From Sphingomonas hankookensis (GTDB lineage: Bacteria > Pseudomonadota > Alphaproteobacteria > Sphingomonadales > Sphingomonadaceae), in the NCBI RefSeq assembly GCF_001619955.1, contig NZ_LQQO01000021.1, forward strand, positions 1-64,000: DNA of 64,000 nucleotides. Direction: 5' to 3'. The notes below the pieces were generated by a model that made no database searches, was not told where the DNA came from, and was given only the letters and a program-made list of their open reading frames with translations. Positions 16,424 through 26,190 of the stretch are shown in pieces (within the stretch, counting starts at the first letter, position 1; each line of letters starts with the position of its first letter). The translations under genes were made by a program, and so were the position numbers.

Positions 16424-16522
16424 CCGTCATCCCGGCGGAGGCCAGGATCCATGGTCACGACCGATATCGATAGAAGCGCGCCGTTCCGTGTCCATGGATT
16501 CTGGCCTTCGCCGGAATGACGG
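16424..16522. repeat. Palindromic intergenic repeat (REP-like)
   Basis: The 31-nt arm 16424-16454 (beginning CCGTCATCCCGGCGGAGGCC) is repeated inverted at 16492-16522 with a few mismatches. It lies between the radical-SAM and hemerythrin genes and resembles dispersed repeats common in sphingomonad genomes. Confidence 0.8.
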
Positions 16523-16602
16523 GTGGCGGTGAAAATCCCTCGCAAGAGAAACCTCCGCGGATCGCCGCCGTTGGTCGGTGCGAACCAGCAAAGGAATTTC
16601 CC

Positions 16603-17079
16603 ATGGCCGACGCCCGCATCTATGCCGACCTGAAGGCCGATCACGACCGGCACCGCGACCTGTTGAAGCGCATCGACGCGGCCACGGGCGACGAGCGTGC
16701 CGAACTGTTCGAGGAATTTCGCGTCGAGGTGTCGGCCCATGCCGCCGCGGAGGAGGAGGCGCTGTACGCGACGATGCTCGCCAATCCCGATCTCCGCGAC
16801 GAGGCACGCCATTCGGTGTCGGAGCATAAGGAAATCGACGACTATCTGGGCGAGATCGCCAAGCTGGACGCCGGCAGCAACGAATGGAACGAGCGCTTCG
16901 CCGAGATGCGCCACCGCTACGAGCATCACATCGACGAGGAGGAGGAAGAGATGTTCCCCGCCGCCGCCGAGGAACTGAGCGATGCCGAGGAAGCGCGCAT
17001 CGCCAAGGTGTTCGAGGACCGCAAGCCCAAGGAACTGGAGATTGCCGAGACGTCGGAAGCGGGCGACGACCGCGACTAG
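16603..17079 (+). CDS. Hemerythrin/HHE-domain protein
   Basis: A 158-residue four-helix protein with HHE motifs: DLKADHDRHRDLLK, AHAAAEEEALY, SVSEHKEIDDYL and RYEHHIDEEEEEMFP provide the His/Glu ligands for a di-iron centre. Such proteins bind oxygen or are involved in iron/NO responses; the exact role is unknown. ATG 16603 has AAGGAA upstream. Its TAG stop lies within the left terminal repeat of the 17077-17347 element. Confidence 0.88.
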   Translation: MADARIYADLKADHDRHRDLLKRIDAATGDERAELFEEFRVEVSAHAAAEEEALYATMLANPDLRDEARHSVSEHKEIDDYLGEIAKLDAGSNEWNERFAEMRHRYEHHIDEEEEEMFPAAAEELSDAEEARIAKVFEDRKPKELEIAETSEAGDDRD

Positions 17080-17347
17080 AGCCTGAAGGCCTGGTTTTGA
17101 CCCGTCGTGATTGCCCTGCGCCGTTCGTCGGCAAGGAGTACCGTGCAGCGTGGGCACCTTGCCCGGGCAAGCGGTGCGACGACGTCCGGCGGGCGGCGCA
17201 GGGCAACCGCGAAGCGGCGGGCCGATGCAGGCCTGTGGTGGCGTCGCTCGTCAGTCATGGGGGCAAGGCCCCGCTCCTTCCTCACTCCTATCCACCGATC
17301 CGCATCGGCTCCGTCCCGATGGGGCAAAACCAGGCCTTCAGGCTCTA
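17077..17347. mobile_element. MITE-like element with 23-bp perfect terminal inverted repeats
   Basis: The 23-bp sequence at 17077-17099 (beginning TAGAGCCTGAAGGCCTGG) is perfectly repeated inverted at 17325-17347. Inside, TTGCCCTGCGCCG near 17110-17122 has an inverted match CGGCGCAGGGCAA near 17201-17213. The 271-bp unit has no coding capacity. It carries the stop codon of the hemerythrin gene at one end and abuts the udgX ATG at the other. No clear target-site duplication is visible, so mobility is inferred. Confidence 0.6.
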
Positions 17348-18727
17348 ATGCGGGTCGCGGCGCTGGCGGCGGCGGATGATTTCGACGGGTGGCGCGATGC
17401 CGCCCGGTCGCTCGCCGCGCAGCGCGTGTCCCCGGCGGAGGTGGTGTGGCAGGTCGGTGACCTGCCCACCGACCTGTTCGGCGACGAGGCGATCGTCGTC
17501 GGCGACGCCCCCGCCCCCCGCGTGCCCCGAGCGTTCATCGATCTGGCGCGGACGGTGGCGATGCACGCCGACCCGGAGCGATTCGCGCTGCTCTATGCGA
17601 TGCTCACCCGCCTGATCGATCAACCCCGCCTGATCGACGACAAGGCCGATCCGGCGATGCGGCGGCTGGAGGAGATGGCCAAGGCGGTCCGGCGCGACAT
17701 TCACAAGATGCGCGCCTTTCTGCGCTTTCGCGAGGTCGAGGAAGAGGGCGGCACCCGCTTCGTCGCGTGGTTCGAGCCGGAGCATCATATCGTCCGCCAC
17801 AATGGCCGGTTCTTCGTCGACCGGTTCGCGGCGATGCGCTGGTCGATCCTGACGCCCGAGGTGTCGCTGCACTGGGACGGCGAGACGCTGTCCGAAGGGC
17901 CCGGTGCCAGCAAGGCCGACGCCCCCGACGGCGACCCGGTCGAGGAGGCGTGGAAGACCTATTACGCGTCGATCTTCAATCCCGCCCGGCTGAAAAAGGG
18001 CGCGATGCTGAAGGAGATGCCGCGCAAATATTGGAAGAACATGCCCGAAACCGCGCTGGTCCCGGCGCTGATCGCGGGGGCACAGGCACGCGAGGCGGCG
18101 ATGATCGAGACGGCACGAGCGGCTCCCGGTGGCAATAGCGAGGCGGCGTGGGCGGCGCTGCGTGACGAGGCGATGGGCTGCCAGCGCTGCCCGCTATGGA
18201 AGCCGGCGACGCAGACGGTATTCGGCGAGGGGCCGGTGGATGCCGATATGATGGTCGTCGGCGAGCAGCCGGGCGACCAGGAGGATCTGGCGGGGCGCCC
18301 CTTCGTAGGCCCGGCGGGACAGATGTTCGACCGGGCGATGGCCCAAGCCGGGATCGATCGGTCGCGAGTCTATGTCACCAACGCGGTCAAGCATTTCAAG
18401 TTCGAGCCGCGGGGCAAGCGGCGCATCCATGCCAAGCCCGGCGTGGGCGAGATCGATGCCTGTCGCTGGTGGATCGAACAGGAGCGCGGCATTCTCCGCC
18501 CGCGCATGACGGTGGCGCTGGGCGCGACGGCGGCGCGGTCGCTGACCGGCAAGACGGTGACGATCTCGCGCGAGCGCGGGCGGGTGCTGACCTTGGCCGA
18601 TGGCGGGATCGGCTGGATCACGGTCCATCCGAGCTATTTGCTGCGGCTGCCCGATAAAATCCAGGCAGAAGAAGAGTTTGCACGGTTCGTCGAGGATTTG
18701 AAGGGTGCGGCGGCGGCGATGGCGTGA
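17348..18727 (+). CDS. udgX: UdgX-family uracil-DNA-binding protein fused to DUF4130 partner domain
   Basis: 459 residues. The N-terminal ~240 residues match the SAM-partner/DUF4130 family (RRDIHKMRAFLRFREV, FVAWFEPEHHIV, F..MRWSILTPEVS). The C-terminal half is a uracil-DNA glycosylase-fold UdgX: GEQPGDQEDLAG (305-316), PFVGPAGQMFDRA, the KRRIH loop with His361, and VHPSYLLRLP. UdgX proteins trap uracil-DNA covalently through this histidine. ATG 17348 directly follows the 271-bp element; a longer upstream extension would run through that repeat and is unlikely. Probably works with the radical-SAM protein at 15172. Confidence 0.9.
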   Translation: MRVAALAAADDFDGWRDAARSLAAQRVSPAEVVWQVGDLPTDLFGDEAIVVGDAPAPRVPRAFIDLARTVAMHADPERFALLYAMLTRLIDQPRLIDDKADPAMRRLEEMAKAVRRDIHKMRAFLRFREVEEEGGTRFVAWFEPEHHIVRHNGRFFVDRFAAMRWSILTPEVSLHWDGETLSEGPGASKADAPDGDPVEEAWKTYYASIFNPARLKKGAMLKEMPRKYWKNMPETALVPALIAGAQAREAAMIETARAAPGGNSEAAWAALRDEAMGCQRCPLWKPATQTVFGEGPVDADMMVVGEQPGDQEDLAGRPFVGPAGQMFDRAMAQAGIDRSRVYVTNAVKHFKFEPRGKRRIHAKPGVGEIDACRWWIEQERGILRPRMTVALGATAARSLTGKTVTISRERGRVLTLADGGIGWITVHPSYLLRLPDKIQAEEEFARFVEDLKGAAAAMA

Positions 18728-19179
18728 GGCCAAAGTTCACTAAGTTCACACTCGTCGCGTTGTTGTGGTGGTAGCGATTCCTCCCGTTTGAACTGGGCGT
18801 CATGCCGGCGGCGGCTGGCATTTTTCCGTTACCGGGGGCGGCAGGAGCCGCTTGAGGCCCCAGCCTTCGCTGGGGCGACGTTTGGGGGCTGACGGTGAGA
18901 AAGATCGTTTTCACGCGAAGGCGCGGCGGCGCGGAGTAGAAAAAAGGGCTGTTTTTCGCGCAGAGGCGCAGAGGGTGAAGAGGGGTTGTGGAGCGGGCGG
19001 CGTCAGTCTGTCTGGCAAAGCCCTTCTCTTTCGGCTCCCCCCATAGAGAGCCGCGGTCGCGGCGAGCGCCACCTCTCTGCGCCCTCCGCGCCTCTGCGCG
19101 ATCAAATCCTTCCTTCTTCTCCCCGCCTCCGTGTGAACCCATTCCCGCGAGCCTACCTAAAGCACCCGCTGTAGGAAAA
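18728..19179. repeat. Intergenic region with dispersed palindromic repeats
   Basis: No gene is supported in these 452 bp. A hairpin CCCCAGC/GCTGGGG lies at 18858-18875. From about 18905 there are CGCGAAGGCGCGG and CGCGCAGAGGCGCAGAGG units, matched inverted by CCTCCGCGCCTCTGCGCG near 19084-19101. The same word family recurs at 21.5-21.9 kb. The minus-strand mocA terminator would lie here. Confidence 0.6.
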
Positions 19180-19824
19180 TCATTCCGGGCGCGGATGCCA
19201 CCACGGCTCAGGCTGCGGCAGGGTGATCGCGTCGTGCTGATCCGGGGCCTCGGCGATGGCGCGCAGGCGGTCGAGGTCTTCGGGGGTGTCGATGTCGATC
19301 AGTTCGGCCGGCGTCGTTACGACATGGCGACCGGCGCGGACGAGGTCGCGGGCGCCGGCATCGCCTTCGAGCGATTCGAGGAAGTCGAAGCGGCCCGCGC
19401 CGAACACGGCCGGCGGGCACGGCCTCGTCCCGTCGCTCGACGCGACTACCGCGTCCGCATCGTCGCGGGCGGTGTCGAGCAGGCGATAGACATGGGCGGC
19501 GGTGATGCGCGGCATGTCGGCGAGCGCGATCACCACGCCCTTCGCGCCCTTGGCCCGCGCCGCGCGCAGGCCGAGCTGGACGGAGCGCGACATGCCCGCC
19601 GCGGGGTCATCGTTGACGATAACGTCATAGCCGCGCGACGCGAAGTCGAGCTTCGTCCCGTCGATCACCGCGACGCGGTCGAGGAACGGGATCGCCTCCA
19701 GCGCGGTCACGACATGATAGGCGACCGGCTTGTGCAGGAATTCCTGCGCCAGCTTGTCGGCATCGCCGAAGCGCTGCGAGCGCCCGGCCGCCAGCAGGAT
19801 CAGGACGGTATCTTCAGCGCGCAT
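19180..19824 (-). CDS. mocA: Molybdenum cofactor cytidylyltransferase-like NTP transferase
   Basis: A 214-residue nucleotidyltransferase of the MobA/MocA fold: LLAAGRSQRFG.ADKL (nucleotide-binding loop), VALADMPRITAAH (metal-binding Asp in ALADMP) and RPCPPAVFG. MocA attaches CMP to molybdopterin, giving the MCD cofactor used by PaoABC-like enzymes. It overlaps the upstream xdhC-like gene by 11 bp, supporting a cofactor-maturation operon. Confidence 0.85.
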   Translation of the reverse strand: MRAEDTVLILLAAGRSQRFGDADKLAQEFLHKPVAYHVVTALEAIPFLDRVAVIDGTKLDFASRGYDVIVNDDPAAGMSRSVQLGLRAARAKGAKGVVIALADMPRITAAHVYRLLDTARDDADAVVASSDGTRPCPPAVFGAGRFDFLESLEGDAGARDLVRAGRHVVTTPAELIDIDTPEDLDRLRAIAEAPDQHDAITLPQPEPWWHPRPE

Positions 19825-20722
19825 GGAAGCTCCTTACCATGGCCGCCGCGATCGACAGCGCGATTTCGGACGGGCCGATCGCCCCGATGTCGAGCCCGAC
19901 CGGACCGTCGATCCGCTCAAGCCCCTGCGCCCCGGCAGCGGAGATGCGTTCGAGCCGCGCGGCGTGGCTGCGCCGCGATCCCAGCGCGCCGATATAGGCG
20001 GCGGGGGATTTCAGCGCCTCGATCAGCGCGGGGTCGTCGATCTTCGTATCGTGGCTGAGGGTCACGACGGCAGTGGCGGCATCGGGCTTCAACGCCTGCA
20101 ATGCCTCGTCCGGCCAGCGATCGTCGAGGGTGACGCCGGGGAAGCGCTCTTCGGTCAGGAAGCGGGCGCGCGGGTCGATGACGGTGGTGGCGATGCCCAG
20201 TTCGCGCGCCATGCCCGACAGCGCCTGCGCGATCTGTACCGCGCCGACGATCAGCAGGCGGCGCGGCGGGTCGTAGCGGTTGAGGAACGCGCCCTCCGTC
20301 TCGCCGATGCTGGTGCGACCGGTGGTGCGATCGGTCGACAGGGTGATGGCGCGTCCTTCCGCGCCCGCCGCGTCGATCGCGTCGAACAGCACGGGGTCGA
20401 AGCCCTCCGGGTCGACGCGCTGGACCATGACCTCGATCTCGCCGCCGCAGGGCAGGCCGACTTCCCACGCGGCGGCGTCGGCCACGCCATAGCGTTTGAT
20501 GGCGAAGGGCGCGCCGGCGATGACGTCGGCGGCGGTGGCGAGGATGTCGCTTTCGACGCAGCCGCCCGATACCGATCCTTCGAAACGGCCGTCCTGATGG
20601 ACCAACATGTGGCTGCCGCGCGGGCGGGGCGCGGAGCCCCAGGTCGAGGTGACGGTGGCCAAGGCAAGCGGCGCGCCTGCCCAGTCACGGGCGGCGGTCA
20701 GGATGGTGTCGTTGTCGGCCAT
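19814..20722 (-). CDS. xdhC: XdhC/PaoD-family molybdoenzyme maturation protein
   Basis: A 302-residue chaperone that binds and inserts the molybdenum cofactor into xanthine-oxidase-family enzymes. An N-terminal XdhC/CoxI segment (ATVTSTWGSAPRPRGSHMLV, FEGSVSGGCVE) is followed by a Rossmann-type domain (RRLLIVGAVQIAQALS, VIDPRARF, YIGALGSRRSHAARL). It is upstream of and overlaps mocA. The only molybdoenzyme in the window is PaoABC-like at 31-34.8 kb, the likely client. Confidence 0.9.
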   Translation of the reverse strand: MADNDTILTAARDWAGAPLALATVTSTWGSAPRPRGSHMLVHQDGRFEGSVSGGCVESDILATAADVIAGAPFAIKRYGVADAAAWEVGLPCGGEIEVMVQRVDPEGFDPVLFDAIDAAGAEGRAITLSTDRTTGRTSIGETEGAFLNRYDPPRRLLIVGAVQIAQALSGMARELGIATTVIDPRARFLTEERFPGVTLDDRWPDEALQALKPDAATAVVTLSHDTKIDDPALIEALKSPAAYIGALGSRRSHAARLERISAAGAQGLERIDGPVGLDIGAIGPSEIALSIAAAMVRSFHAR

Positions 20723-20783
20723 GATGTTCCGATGATGGGGGAATTTCGGGCGCGTGGCCAGTGGCGTGGTGCTGCCCCTTGTC

Positions 20784-20867
20784 GTACCCCCGCGCAGGCG
20801 GGGGTCCAGGGCGTCGAACGCTACCGTTGCGTTGCCTGGCTCTGGACCCCCGCCTGCGCGGGGGTAC
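20784..20867. repeat. Palindromic intergenic repeat (GTACCCCCGC family)
   Basis: A 26-nt arm at 20784-20809 (beginning GTACCCCCGCGCAGG) is perfectly repeated inverted at 20842-20867, 32 bp apart. It lies between the xdhC and ClpP-like genes. Confidence 0.85.
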
Positions 20868-20876
20868 GGAAAGATG

Positions 20877-21446
20877 TCAGATCACATCCAGCACCAGGCC
20901 GCGTTCCTTCGCTTCCTCGGCACCGATATACCAGTTGGCCGGGGCCTTCTCGACCAGTTCCTCGAACGGGACCTGCGACCCGGCGACGATCGCGCGGAAG
21001 CCCTCTTCCTCGATCTCGACCGAGGTTTCGATCTCGTGCAGCTTGGCCTTCAGCGTCGCGACCAGCATCTTCAGCGGGCCGGACAGTTCGATGGTGCTGG
21101 TCATCTGCCGCTCGTGCAGCATCAACCGGGTGCCCTTGGTCAGGAAACGCTTGTTGACCTGGAAGGCCGACATGAAGGTCGATCCGGCGGAATAGACCGC
21201 GACCTTGCCGAGGAACAGCGCCTCGCGGCCGGTATAGTCGCGGAGCAGGCGGATATCGTCGCCCATCGCGCGGGCGACTTCGGGATCGCCGCCGAGCGTC
21301 GAGATGGAGACGACGAGCGGGCCTTCTGCGGGGGCGTTCAACAGTTGCTCGCGGAAATTGGCGTACATCGCATGGTCGACCGGGCCGGTCAGATGGATGT
21401 GCGGGCGGGCGAGCAGCGGATAATCGTTGACGTTGGTGTCGGACAT
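20877..21446 (-). CDS. ClpP-like serine peptidase family protein
   Basis: A 189-residue protein of the ClpP/crotonase fold: VVSISTLGGDPEVARAMGDDI, a catalytic-type Ser in AVYSAGSTFMSAF and His in RLMLHERQ. Classical ClpP has a more conserved GGS..AG and MIHQP; the differences indicate a divergent ClpP-like peptidase of the kind found beside ordinary ClpP. No Clp ATPase is adjacent. ATG 21446 is the natural start; the frame extends upstream through repeat DNA. Confidence 0.8.
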   Translation of the reverse strand: MSDTNVNDYPLLARPHIHLTGPVDHAMYANFREQLLNAPAEGPLVVSISTLGGDPEVARAMGDDIRLLRDYTGREALFLGKVAVYSAGSTFMSAFQVNKRFLTKGTRLMLHERQMTSTIELSGPLKMLVATLKAKLHEIETSVEIEEEGFRAIVAGSQVPFEELVEKAPANWYIGAEEAKERGLVLDVI

Positions 21447-21909
21447 GACGGGCGTTCCCTCTGGCGTGGTCGGCGGCGGAACCGGGGGGAGCGGGGTTAT
21501 GTTCCGGGGATGGGTCGTTGGCGGGAGAAGAAAGTTCAGAGGCTCGCGCGGAGGCGCGGAGGCGCGGAGACGCGGAGGGGTTTCGTGTCTGGCGGGCGGG
21601 CCGTGTCGTTGCGGCATTCGGGTTCGTGGGGAGAGATGGAGAGAGGCTCGCTGGCGCGAGGAGCGTTACCTCTCCCCATCGTCACCCCGGACTTGATCCG
21701 GGGTCCCGCTGCTTAACCCCGTCGAACAGAAGAAGAAGCGGGACCCCGGGTCAAGCCCGGGGTGACGGGGGTGGGCAGGTTGGCGTCGGGTCGCGACCGC
21801 TCCGCTTGCGGAACCCTCCGCATCTCCGCGCCTCCGCGCGAACCCCTATCTTCTGCGTCCTTTGTGCCTTCGCGAAACTCCAACTCTTCTTCGCGCCTTC
21901 GCGTGAATC
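21447..21909. repeat. Nested repeat region between ClpP-like gene and sdhA
   Basis: No gene is supported. An outer inverted repeat of CGCGGAGGCGCGGAG-type units (about 21545-21580 versus 21815-21843) encloses a REP-type palindrome: arm 21681-21710 (GTCACCCCGGACTTGATCCG...) matches 21737-21766 inverted. Near 21860-21908 are further CGCGAAGGCGCGAAG-type units. Confidence 0.7.
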
Positions 21910-21940
21910 AAAAAGGGCGACCGGTCCGCACCGATCGCCC
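21910..21940 (-). terminator. Intrinsic terminator of the sdhCDA operon
   Basis: Read on the minus strand, GGGCGATCGGT (21940-21930) pairs with ACCGGTCGCCC (21925-21915), allowing one G-U pair, and is followed by TTTTTG. It lies 26 bp beyond the sdhA stop codon. Confidence 0.75.
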
Positions 21941-21965
21941 TTCCCTCAACCGTTTGAAAACAGGC

Positions 21966-23783
21966 TCAGTACACCCGCTTCTTCGGCTTGATATATTCGA
22001 TCTCGTCGGTCAGCGTATAGTCGTGCACCGGGCGATAATCGATCGCGGTGGTGCCGAGCGTGCCGCCCCAGCCGTCGAAGGTCGCGATGGTGTGCTTCAT
22101 CCAGTTGGCGTCGTCGCGGTCGGGGAAATCCTCGTTCACGTGCGCGCCGCGGCTTTCCTTGCGGTTCTGCGCCGACTTGATCGTCACCATCGCCTGCGCC
22201 AGCAGATTGTCAAGCTCGAGCGTCTCGACCAGATCGGTGTTCCAGATCAGCGACTTGTCGGTGACGTGCACGTCGGCGAACGAGCGATAGATATCCTCCA
22301 TCATCGTCACGCCTTCGTTCAGCAGCGCGTCGTCGCGGAACACGGCGCAGTGCTTCTGCATCGTCTTCTGCATGTCGAGGCGGATCTGCGCGGTCGGCTT
22401 GCTGCCGCTCGCGTTGCGGAACTTGTCGAGGCGAGCGAGCGCCAGGTCGGCCGATCCTTCCGGCAGCGGCTTGTGCGGGGTGTTGGGCTTCAGGGTTTCC
22501 TTGAGCCGCAGACCCGTCGCACGGCCGAACACGACCAGATCGATCAGCGAGTTGGAGCCGAGGCGGTTGGCGCCGTGCACCGACACGCAGGCCGCTTCGC
22601 CGACCGCGAACAGGCCGGGCACGACCGCGTCGGGGTTGCCGTCCTTGATGGTCACGACTTCGCCGTGATAGTTACACGGGATGCCGCCCATATTGTAATG
22701 GACCGTCGGCGTCACCGGCAGCGGCTGGCGGGTCAGGTCGACACCGGCGAAGATCTTGCCGGTTTCGGTGATGCCCGGCAGGCGTTCGGCCAGCACCTTG
22801 GGATCGATATGGTCGAGGTGCAGGAAGATATGGTCGCCGTCCTTGCCGACGCCGCGCCCTTCGCGCATCTCCATCGCCATCGACCGGCTGACGACGTCGC
22901 GCGAGGCAAGGTCCTTGGCCGAGGGGGCGTAGCGTTCCATGAACCGCTCGCCATCCTTGTTGGTCAGATAGCCGCCCTCGCCACGCGCGCCCTCGGTGAT
23001 AAGGACGCCCGCGCCATAGATGCCGGTCGGGTGGAACTGGACGAATTCCATGTCCTGCAGTGGCAGGCCGGCGCGCAGCACCATGCCGCCGCCGTCGCCG
23101 GTGCAGCTATGCGCGGAAGTCGCCGAGAAATAGCAGCGGCCATAGCCGCCGGTCGCCAGCACCACCGAATGCGCGCGGAAGCGGTGGATCGACCCGTCTT
23201 CCATGCACAGCGCGATCACGCCGCGGCAGACCTTGCCCTCGGGCGTGTCCTCCATGATCAGGTCGAGCGCGAAATATTCGATGAAGAAGTCGGCGTCATA
23301 CTTCAGCGACTGCTGGTACAGCGCGTGGAGCATGGCGTGGCCGGTACGGTCGGCGGCGGCGCAGGTGCGCTGCACCGGGGGGCCTTCGCCCATATTCTGC
23401 ATATGGCCGCCGAACGGACGCTGGTAGATCGTCCCGTCCTCGTTGCGGCTGAACGGCACGCCGGCATGTTCCAGCTCGATGACCGCAGCGGGCGCCTCGC
23501 GGACCATATACTCGATCGCGTCCTGGTCGCCGAGCCAGTCGGAGCCCTTGACCGTGTCGTACATGTGCCACGACCAGTGGTCGGGCGAGTTGTTGCCGAG
23601 GCTGGCGGCGATGCCGCCCTGCGCGGCGACGGTGTGCGACCGCGTCGGAAACACCTTGGTGATGCAGGCGGTCTTCAGGCCGGCTTCGGCGATGCCCATG
23701 GTGGCGCGAAGGCCGGAACCGCCCGCGCCCACGACGATCGCGTCATAGGTGTGGTCGATGATCTTGTAAGCGTCGGTGGCCAT
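21966..23783 (-). CDS. sdhA: Succinate dehydrogenase flavoprotein subunit
   Basis: Catalytic subunit of complex II oxidising succinate to fumarate. FAD-binding [16 protein letters not shown], the covalent-FAD segment [16 protein letters not shown], active-site [20 protein letters not shown] and the C-terminal region RPVHDYTL are all present; the length of 605 residues is standard. ATG 23781-23783 overlaps the sdhD stop by one base (TAATG). Last gene of sdhCDA. Confidence 0.97.
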   Translation of the reverse strand: MATDAYKIIDHTYDAIVVGAGGSGLRATMGIAEAGLKTACITKVFPTRSHTVAAQGGIAASLGNNSPDHWSWHMYDTVKGSDWLGDQDAIEYMVREAPAAVIELEHAGVPFSRNEDGTIYQRPFGGHMQNMGEGPPVQRTCAAADRTGHAMLHALYQQSLKYDADFFIEYFALDLIMEDTPEGKVCRGVIALCMEDGSIHRFRAHSVVLATGGYGRCYFSATSAHSCTGDGGGMVLRAGLPLQDMEFVQFHPTGIYGAGVLITEGARGEGGYLTNKDGERFMERYAPSAKDLASRDVVSRSMAMEMREGRGVGKDGDHIFLHLDHIDPKVLAERLPGITETGKIFAGVDLTRQPLPVTPTVHYNMGGIPCNYHGEVVTIKDGNPDAVVPGLFAVGEAACVSVHGANRLGSNSLIDLVVFGRATGLRLKETLKPNTPHKPLPEGSADLALARLDKFRNASGSKPTAQIRLDMQKTMQKHCAVFRDDALLNEGVTMMEDIYRSFADVHVTDKSLIWNTDLVETLELDNLLAQAMVTIKSAQNRKESRGAHVNEDFPDRDDANWMKHTIATFDGWGGTLGTTAIDYRPVHDYTLTDEIEYIKPKKRVY

Positions 23784-24169
23784 TATGCGGGCGTCCCGGT
23801 GAAAGCGATGCGGAGGATCGAGAAGGCGGCGAGCAGCCATCCCGCGCCATAGACGAGGTTCAGCGCGATCAGCGCGACGACGCGCGTTTCGTCATGCTGA
23901 TAATCCTCGATCACGGTCTGCAGGCCCATCTTGGCATGGTAGAAGACCGAGGTGGCGAGCAGGATCAGCGGCACCGCGCCCCATGCCGACGACACCCACG
24001 CATAGACGGTGTCGTAATCATAGGCGGGCAGCAGCGCGAGCGAGAGCACGAACCACAGCATGAGGACGAGGTTCGAGACCGCCGTCAGCCGCTGATGCCA
24101 GAAATGATGCGCGCCGGCCTTGGCCGATCCCAGGCCGCGCACGCGGCCGATGCTGGTTCCGTTACCCAT
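23783..24169 (-). CDS. sdhD: Succinate dehydrogenase membrane anchor subunit
   Basis: A 128-residue three-helix anchor of complex [15 protein letters not shown] and [16 protein letters not shown] provide the haem/quinone-pocket region (His in YHAKMG). It starts at ATG 24169, overlapping the sdhC stop, and overlaps sdhA by one base. Confidence 0.93.
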   Translation of the reverse strand: MGNGTSIGRVRGLGSAKAGAHHFWHQRLTAVSNLVLMLWFVLSLALLPAYDYDTVYAWVSSAWGAVPLILLATSVFYHAKMGLQTVIEDYQHDETRVVALIALNLVYGAGWLLAAFSILRIAFTGTPA

Positions 24170-24588
24170 CAGTGCTTCCCCACCAGCAGCCAGGCCCACA
24201 GCGCGGCAGTCGCGCAGGCGGCGAACACGATCGTCGCGACCGCGCTCTGCCGGTTGCCCTTCAGTTCGAAATTCGCGCCGATATCCATGAAGAAATGACG
24301 CACGCCGTTGCCGATATGCTGGAACAGCGCGAAGCTGAGACCGATGCCGACCAGATAGCCGATGGGCGCGAACGGACCGGTGAACCACGACAGGAAGCGG
24401 GCATAGCTGTCCTCGCCACCCGACAGCGCGGCCAGCCACCACACGAACAGCGCGAGGCCAACCGTGCCCATGGCGACGCCGGTCGCGCGGTGCAGGATCG
24501 ACACCAGCATGTTCGGCCCCCAGCGCCAGACCTGGAGATGGGGCGAAACGGGGCGGTTTTTCGGGCGGACCATGGCCAAGTCGGACAT
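24169..24588 (-). CDS. sdhC: Succinate dehydrogenase cytochrome b556 subunit
   Basis: A 139-residue anchor with [20 protein letters not shown] and [11 protein letters not shown] (quinone-site Ser/Arg) near the first helix, and the haem-ligand region [14 protein letters not shown]. First gene of the sdhCDA operon. sdhB is not adjacent and lies at 35052. Confidence 0.95.
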   Translation of the reverse strand: MSDLAMVRPKNRPVSPHLQVWRWGPNMLVSILHRATGVAMGTVGLALFVWWLAALSGGEDSYARFLSWFTGPFAPIGYLVGIGLSFALFQHIGNGVRHFFMDIGANFELKGNRQSAVATIVFAACATAALWAWLLVGKH

Positions 24589-24824
24589 TCCTCAAAGCAG
24601 CGCGCGCAGCCACGTCGGGCGGATGCGGATTTCCAGCGATTGTGGCCTATCTACGCACCCGCCCCGCCGATGCAAGTCTGCATGCACGAAAGGGCCGGCC
24701 CCGGCATTGCGCGAACGACGCCCGACCCGTGGTCAACCGACTGTTAACGCCTGCACGTTACCCCCGGCAGCTACAGGGGTCCGCCGTGCCAGTTGCGGGC
24801 GCCAGCGAACAGGGGAAGCGAATC

Positions 24825-26174
24825 GTGGGGACCAGGAAGCTGCCGGCACCGGAAAGCGTGAGCCGGACGATCGATCTGCAAGAGCGCCTGCACCTGTTCA
24901 ACATTTCCGCCGAAGACGTGGCCGCCGCGCGCGAGCTGTGGACCATCATCGAACCGCATGCCCGAGAAGTCGCCGCCGCGCATTTCCAGCAGTCGCAAAA
25001 GGTCGGCGGGGCGAACAGCATGCACCGCAACTACGACCGGATGATCGAGCTGGGCGTCGCCTATCTGCGCAACCGCTTCACCAACCTGACCGGCCTGGCC
25101 TGGGTAGAATCGTGCGAGCGGACCGTCGCCAGCGCATTCGCCGCCGACGTCACGCTGACCGCGATCCTGTCGATGGGCGATGCCGGCGCGCGCACGCTGC
25201 TGGACGTGCTGCGTCGCGGGATCGAGGACGAAGCCGCGTTCCGCTATGCCGCCGAGCTGCTGTTCCGGCTGCGGTCGCTGGAATCCGAAGTGTTCGTGTC
25301 GCTGTTCAACGCCTATCTCCAATACGATCTGCAGGAATCGCGCGACCAGCTGGCGCATGAGTTCCGCGACAATATCGGCGCGACGGTCGAGCGGGCGAGC
25401 CGCGAGAGCGACACGCTGCGCATCCATGCCAGCCGGTCTTCGGCCAATGTCCGCGGCATGCTGGGCAAGGCGTCCGAAGTCGCCGCCGCCGCCGAACAGT
25501 CGGCGGTCGCGATGCGCGAAGCCGCCGCCACCTCCGCCGGGCTGATCCGCGCGATCGAGGATGCGCGGATGGAGGTCGAGGCCGCCGCCGAGATCGCCAC
25601 CCGCGCGTCGGAACAGGCCGGCACCGCCGTCGGCATGTCGGAAGCGCTGTCGGACCATGCCAAGTCGATCGAATCGATCCTGGGGCTGATCCGCGACATT
25701 GCCGGGCAGACCAACCTGCTGGCGCTCAACGCCACGATCGAGGCCGCCCGCGCGGGTGATGCCGGCCGCGGCTTTGCGGTGGTGGCGCAGGAGGTGAAGA
25801 GCCTCGCCAGCCAGACCGCCCGCGCGACCGACGACATCGCCGCCAAGATCGCCGCGATCCAGGCGGCCACGCGCTCGACGGTCGAGACCAACGCATCGAT
25901 CCGCTCGACCGTGACCGAAGTGCAGGAAAGCGCCAACCGCATCCGCAGCGCGATGGAGGTGCAGGCGCAGACCGTGACCGCGATCACCGCCGCGGTCGAC
26001 GAAACCGCGCTGGCCGCCGATTCGATGTCGTCGACCATCGCCGCGATCCGCGAGGATACCGAAACGGTGGCGTCGGAAATCGACCGGGTCGGCGACGGCT
26101 TCTTCTTGCTGGACGGCGAGCTGGGCTCGCTCAAGGCGAGCACCGTCGAGTTCATCAGCAAGGTCGCCGCGTAA
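24825..26174 (+). CDS. Globin-fold methyl-accepting chemotaxis receptor (soluble)
   Basis: A 449-residue cytoplasmic chemoreceptor without membrane segments. The N-terminal ~160 residues resemble the protoglobin/HemAT sensor fold; the C-terminal half is a signalling coiled coil with the hairpin tip [20 protein letters not shown] and [16 protein letters not shown] 24825 is preferred because AGGGGAAG lies 6 bp upstream. At the position where HemAT carries its proximal haem histidine the sequence reads GVAY (Tyr80 by this start), so haem binding is doubtful. It transduces a signal to CheA/CheW, none of which is nearby. Confidence 0.82.
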   Translation: MGTRKLPAPESVSRTIDLQERLHLFNISAEDVAAARELWTIIEPHAREVAAAHFQQSQKVGGANSMHRNYDRMIELGVAYLRNRFTNLTGLAWVESCERTVASAFAADVTLTAILSMGDAGARTLLDVLRRGIEDEAAFRYAAELLFRLRSLESEVFVSLFNAYLQYDLQESRDQLAHEFRDNIGATVERASRESDTLRIHASRSSANVRGMLGKASEVAAAAEQSAVAMREAAATSAGLIRAIEDARMEVEAAAEIATRASEQAGTAVGMSEALSDHAKSIESILGLIRDIAGQTNLLALNATIEAARAGDAGRGFAVVAQEVKSLASQTARATDDIAAKIAAIQAATRSTVETNASIRSTVTEVQESANRIRSAMEVQAQTVTAITAAVDETALAADSMSSTIAAIREDTETVASEIDRVGDGFFLLDGELGSLKASTVEFISKVAA

Positions 26175-26190
26175 GCGCGGCACCCCCTGC

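Noticed and set aside
15130-17157. A 675-codon minus-strand frame over the radical-SAM gene
   Set aside because: Shadow of a GC-rich gene on the other strand; composition is Arg/His/Gly-rich and without motifs.
18734-18748. GTTC-N5-GTTC after udgX as another SOS box
   Set aside because: The spacing is 5 and not the 7 bp of the LexA direct repeat.
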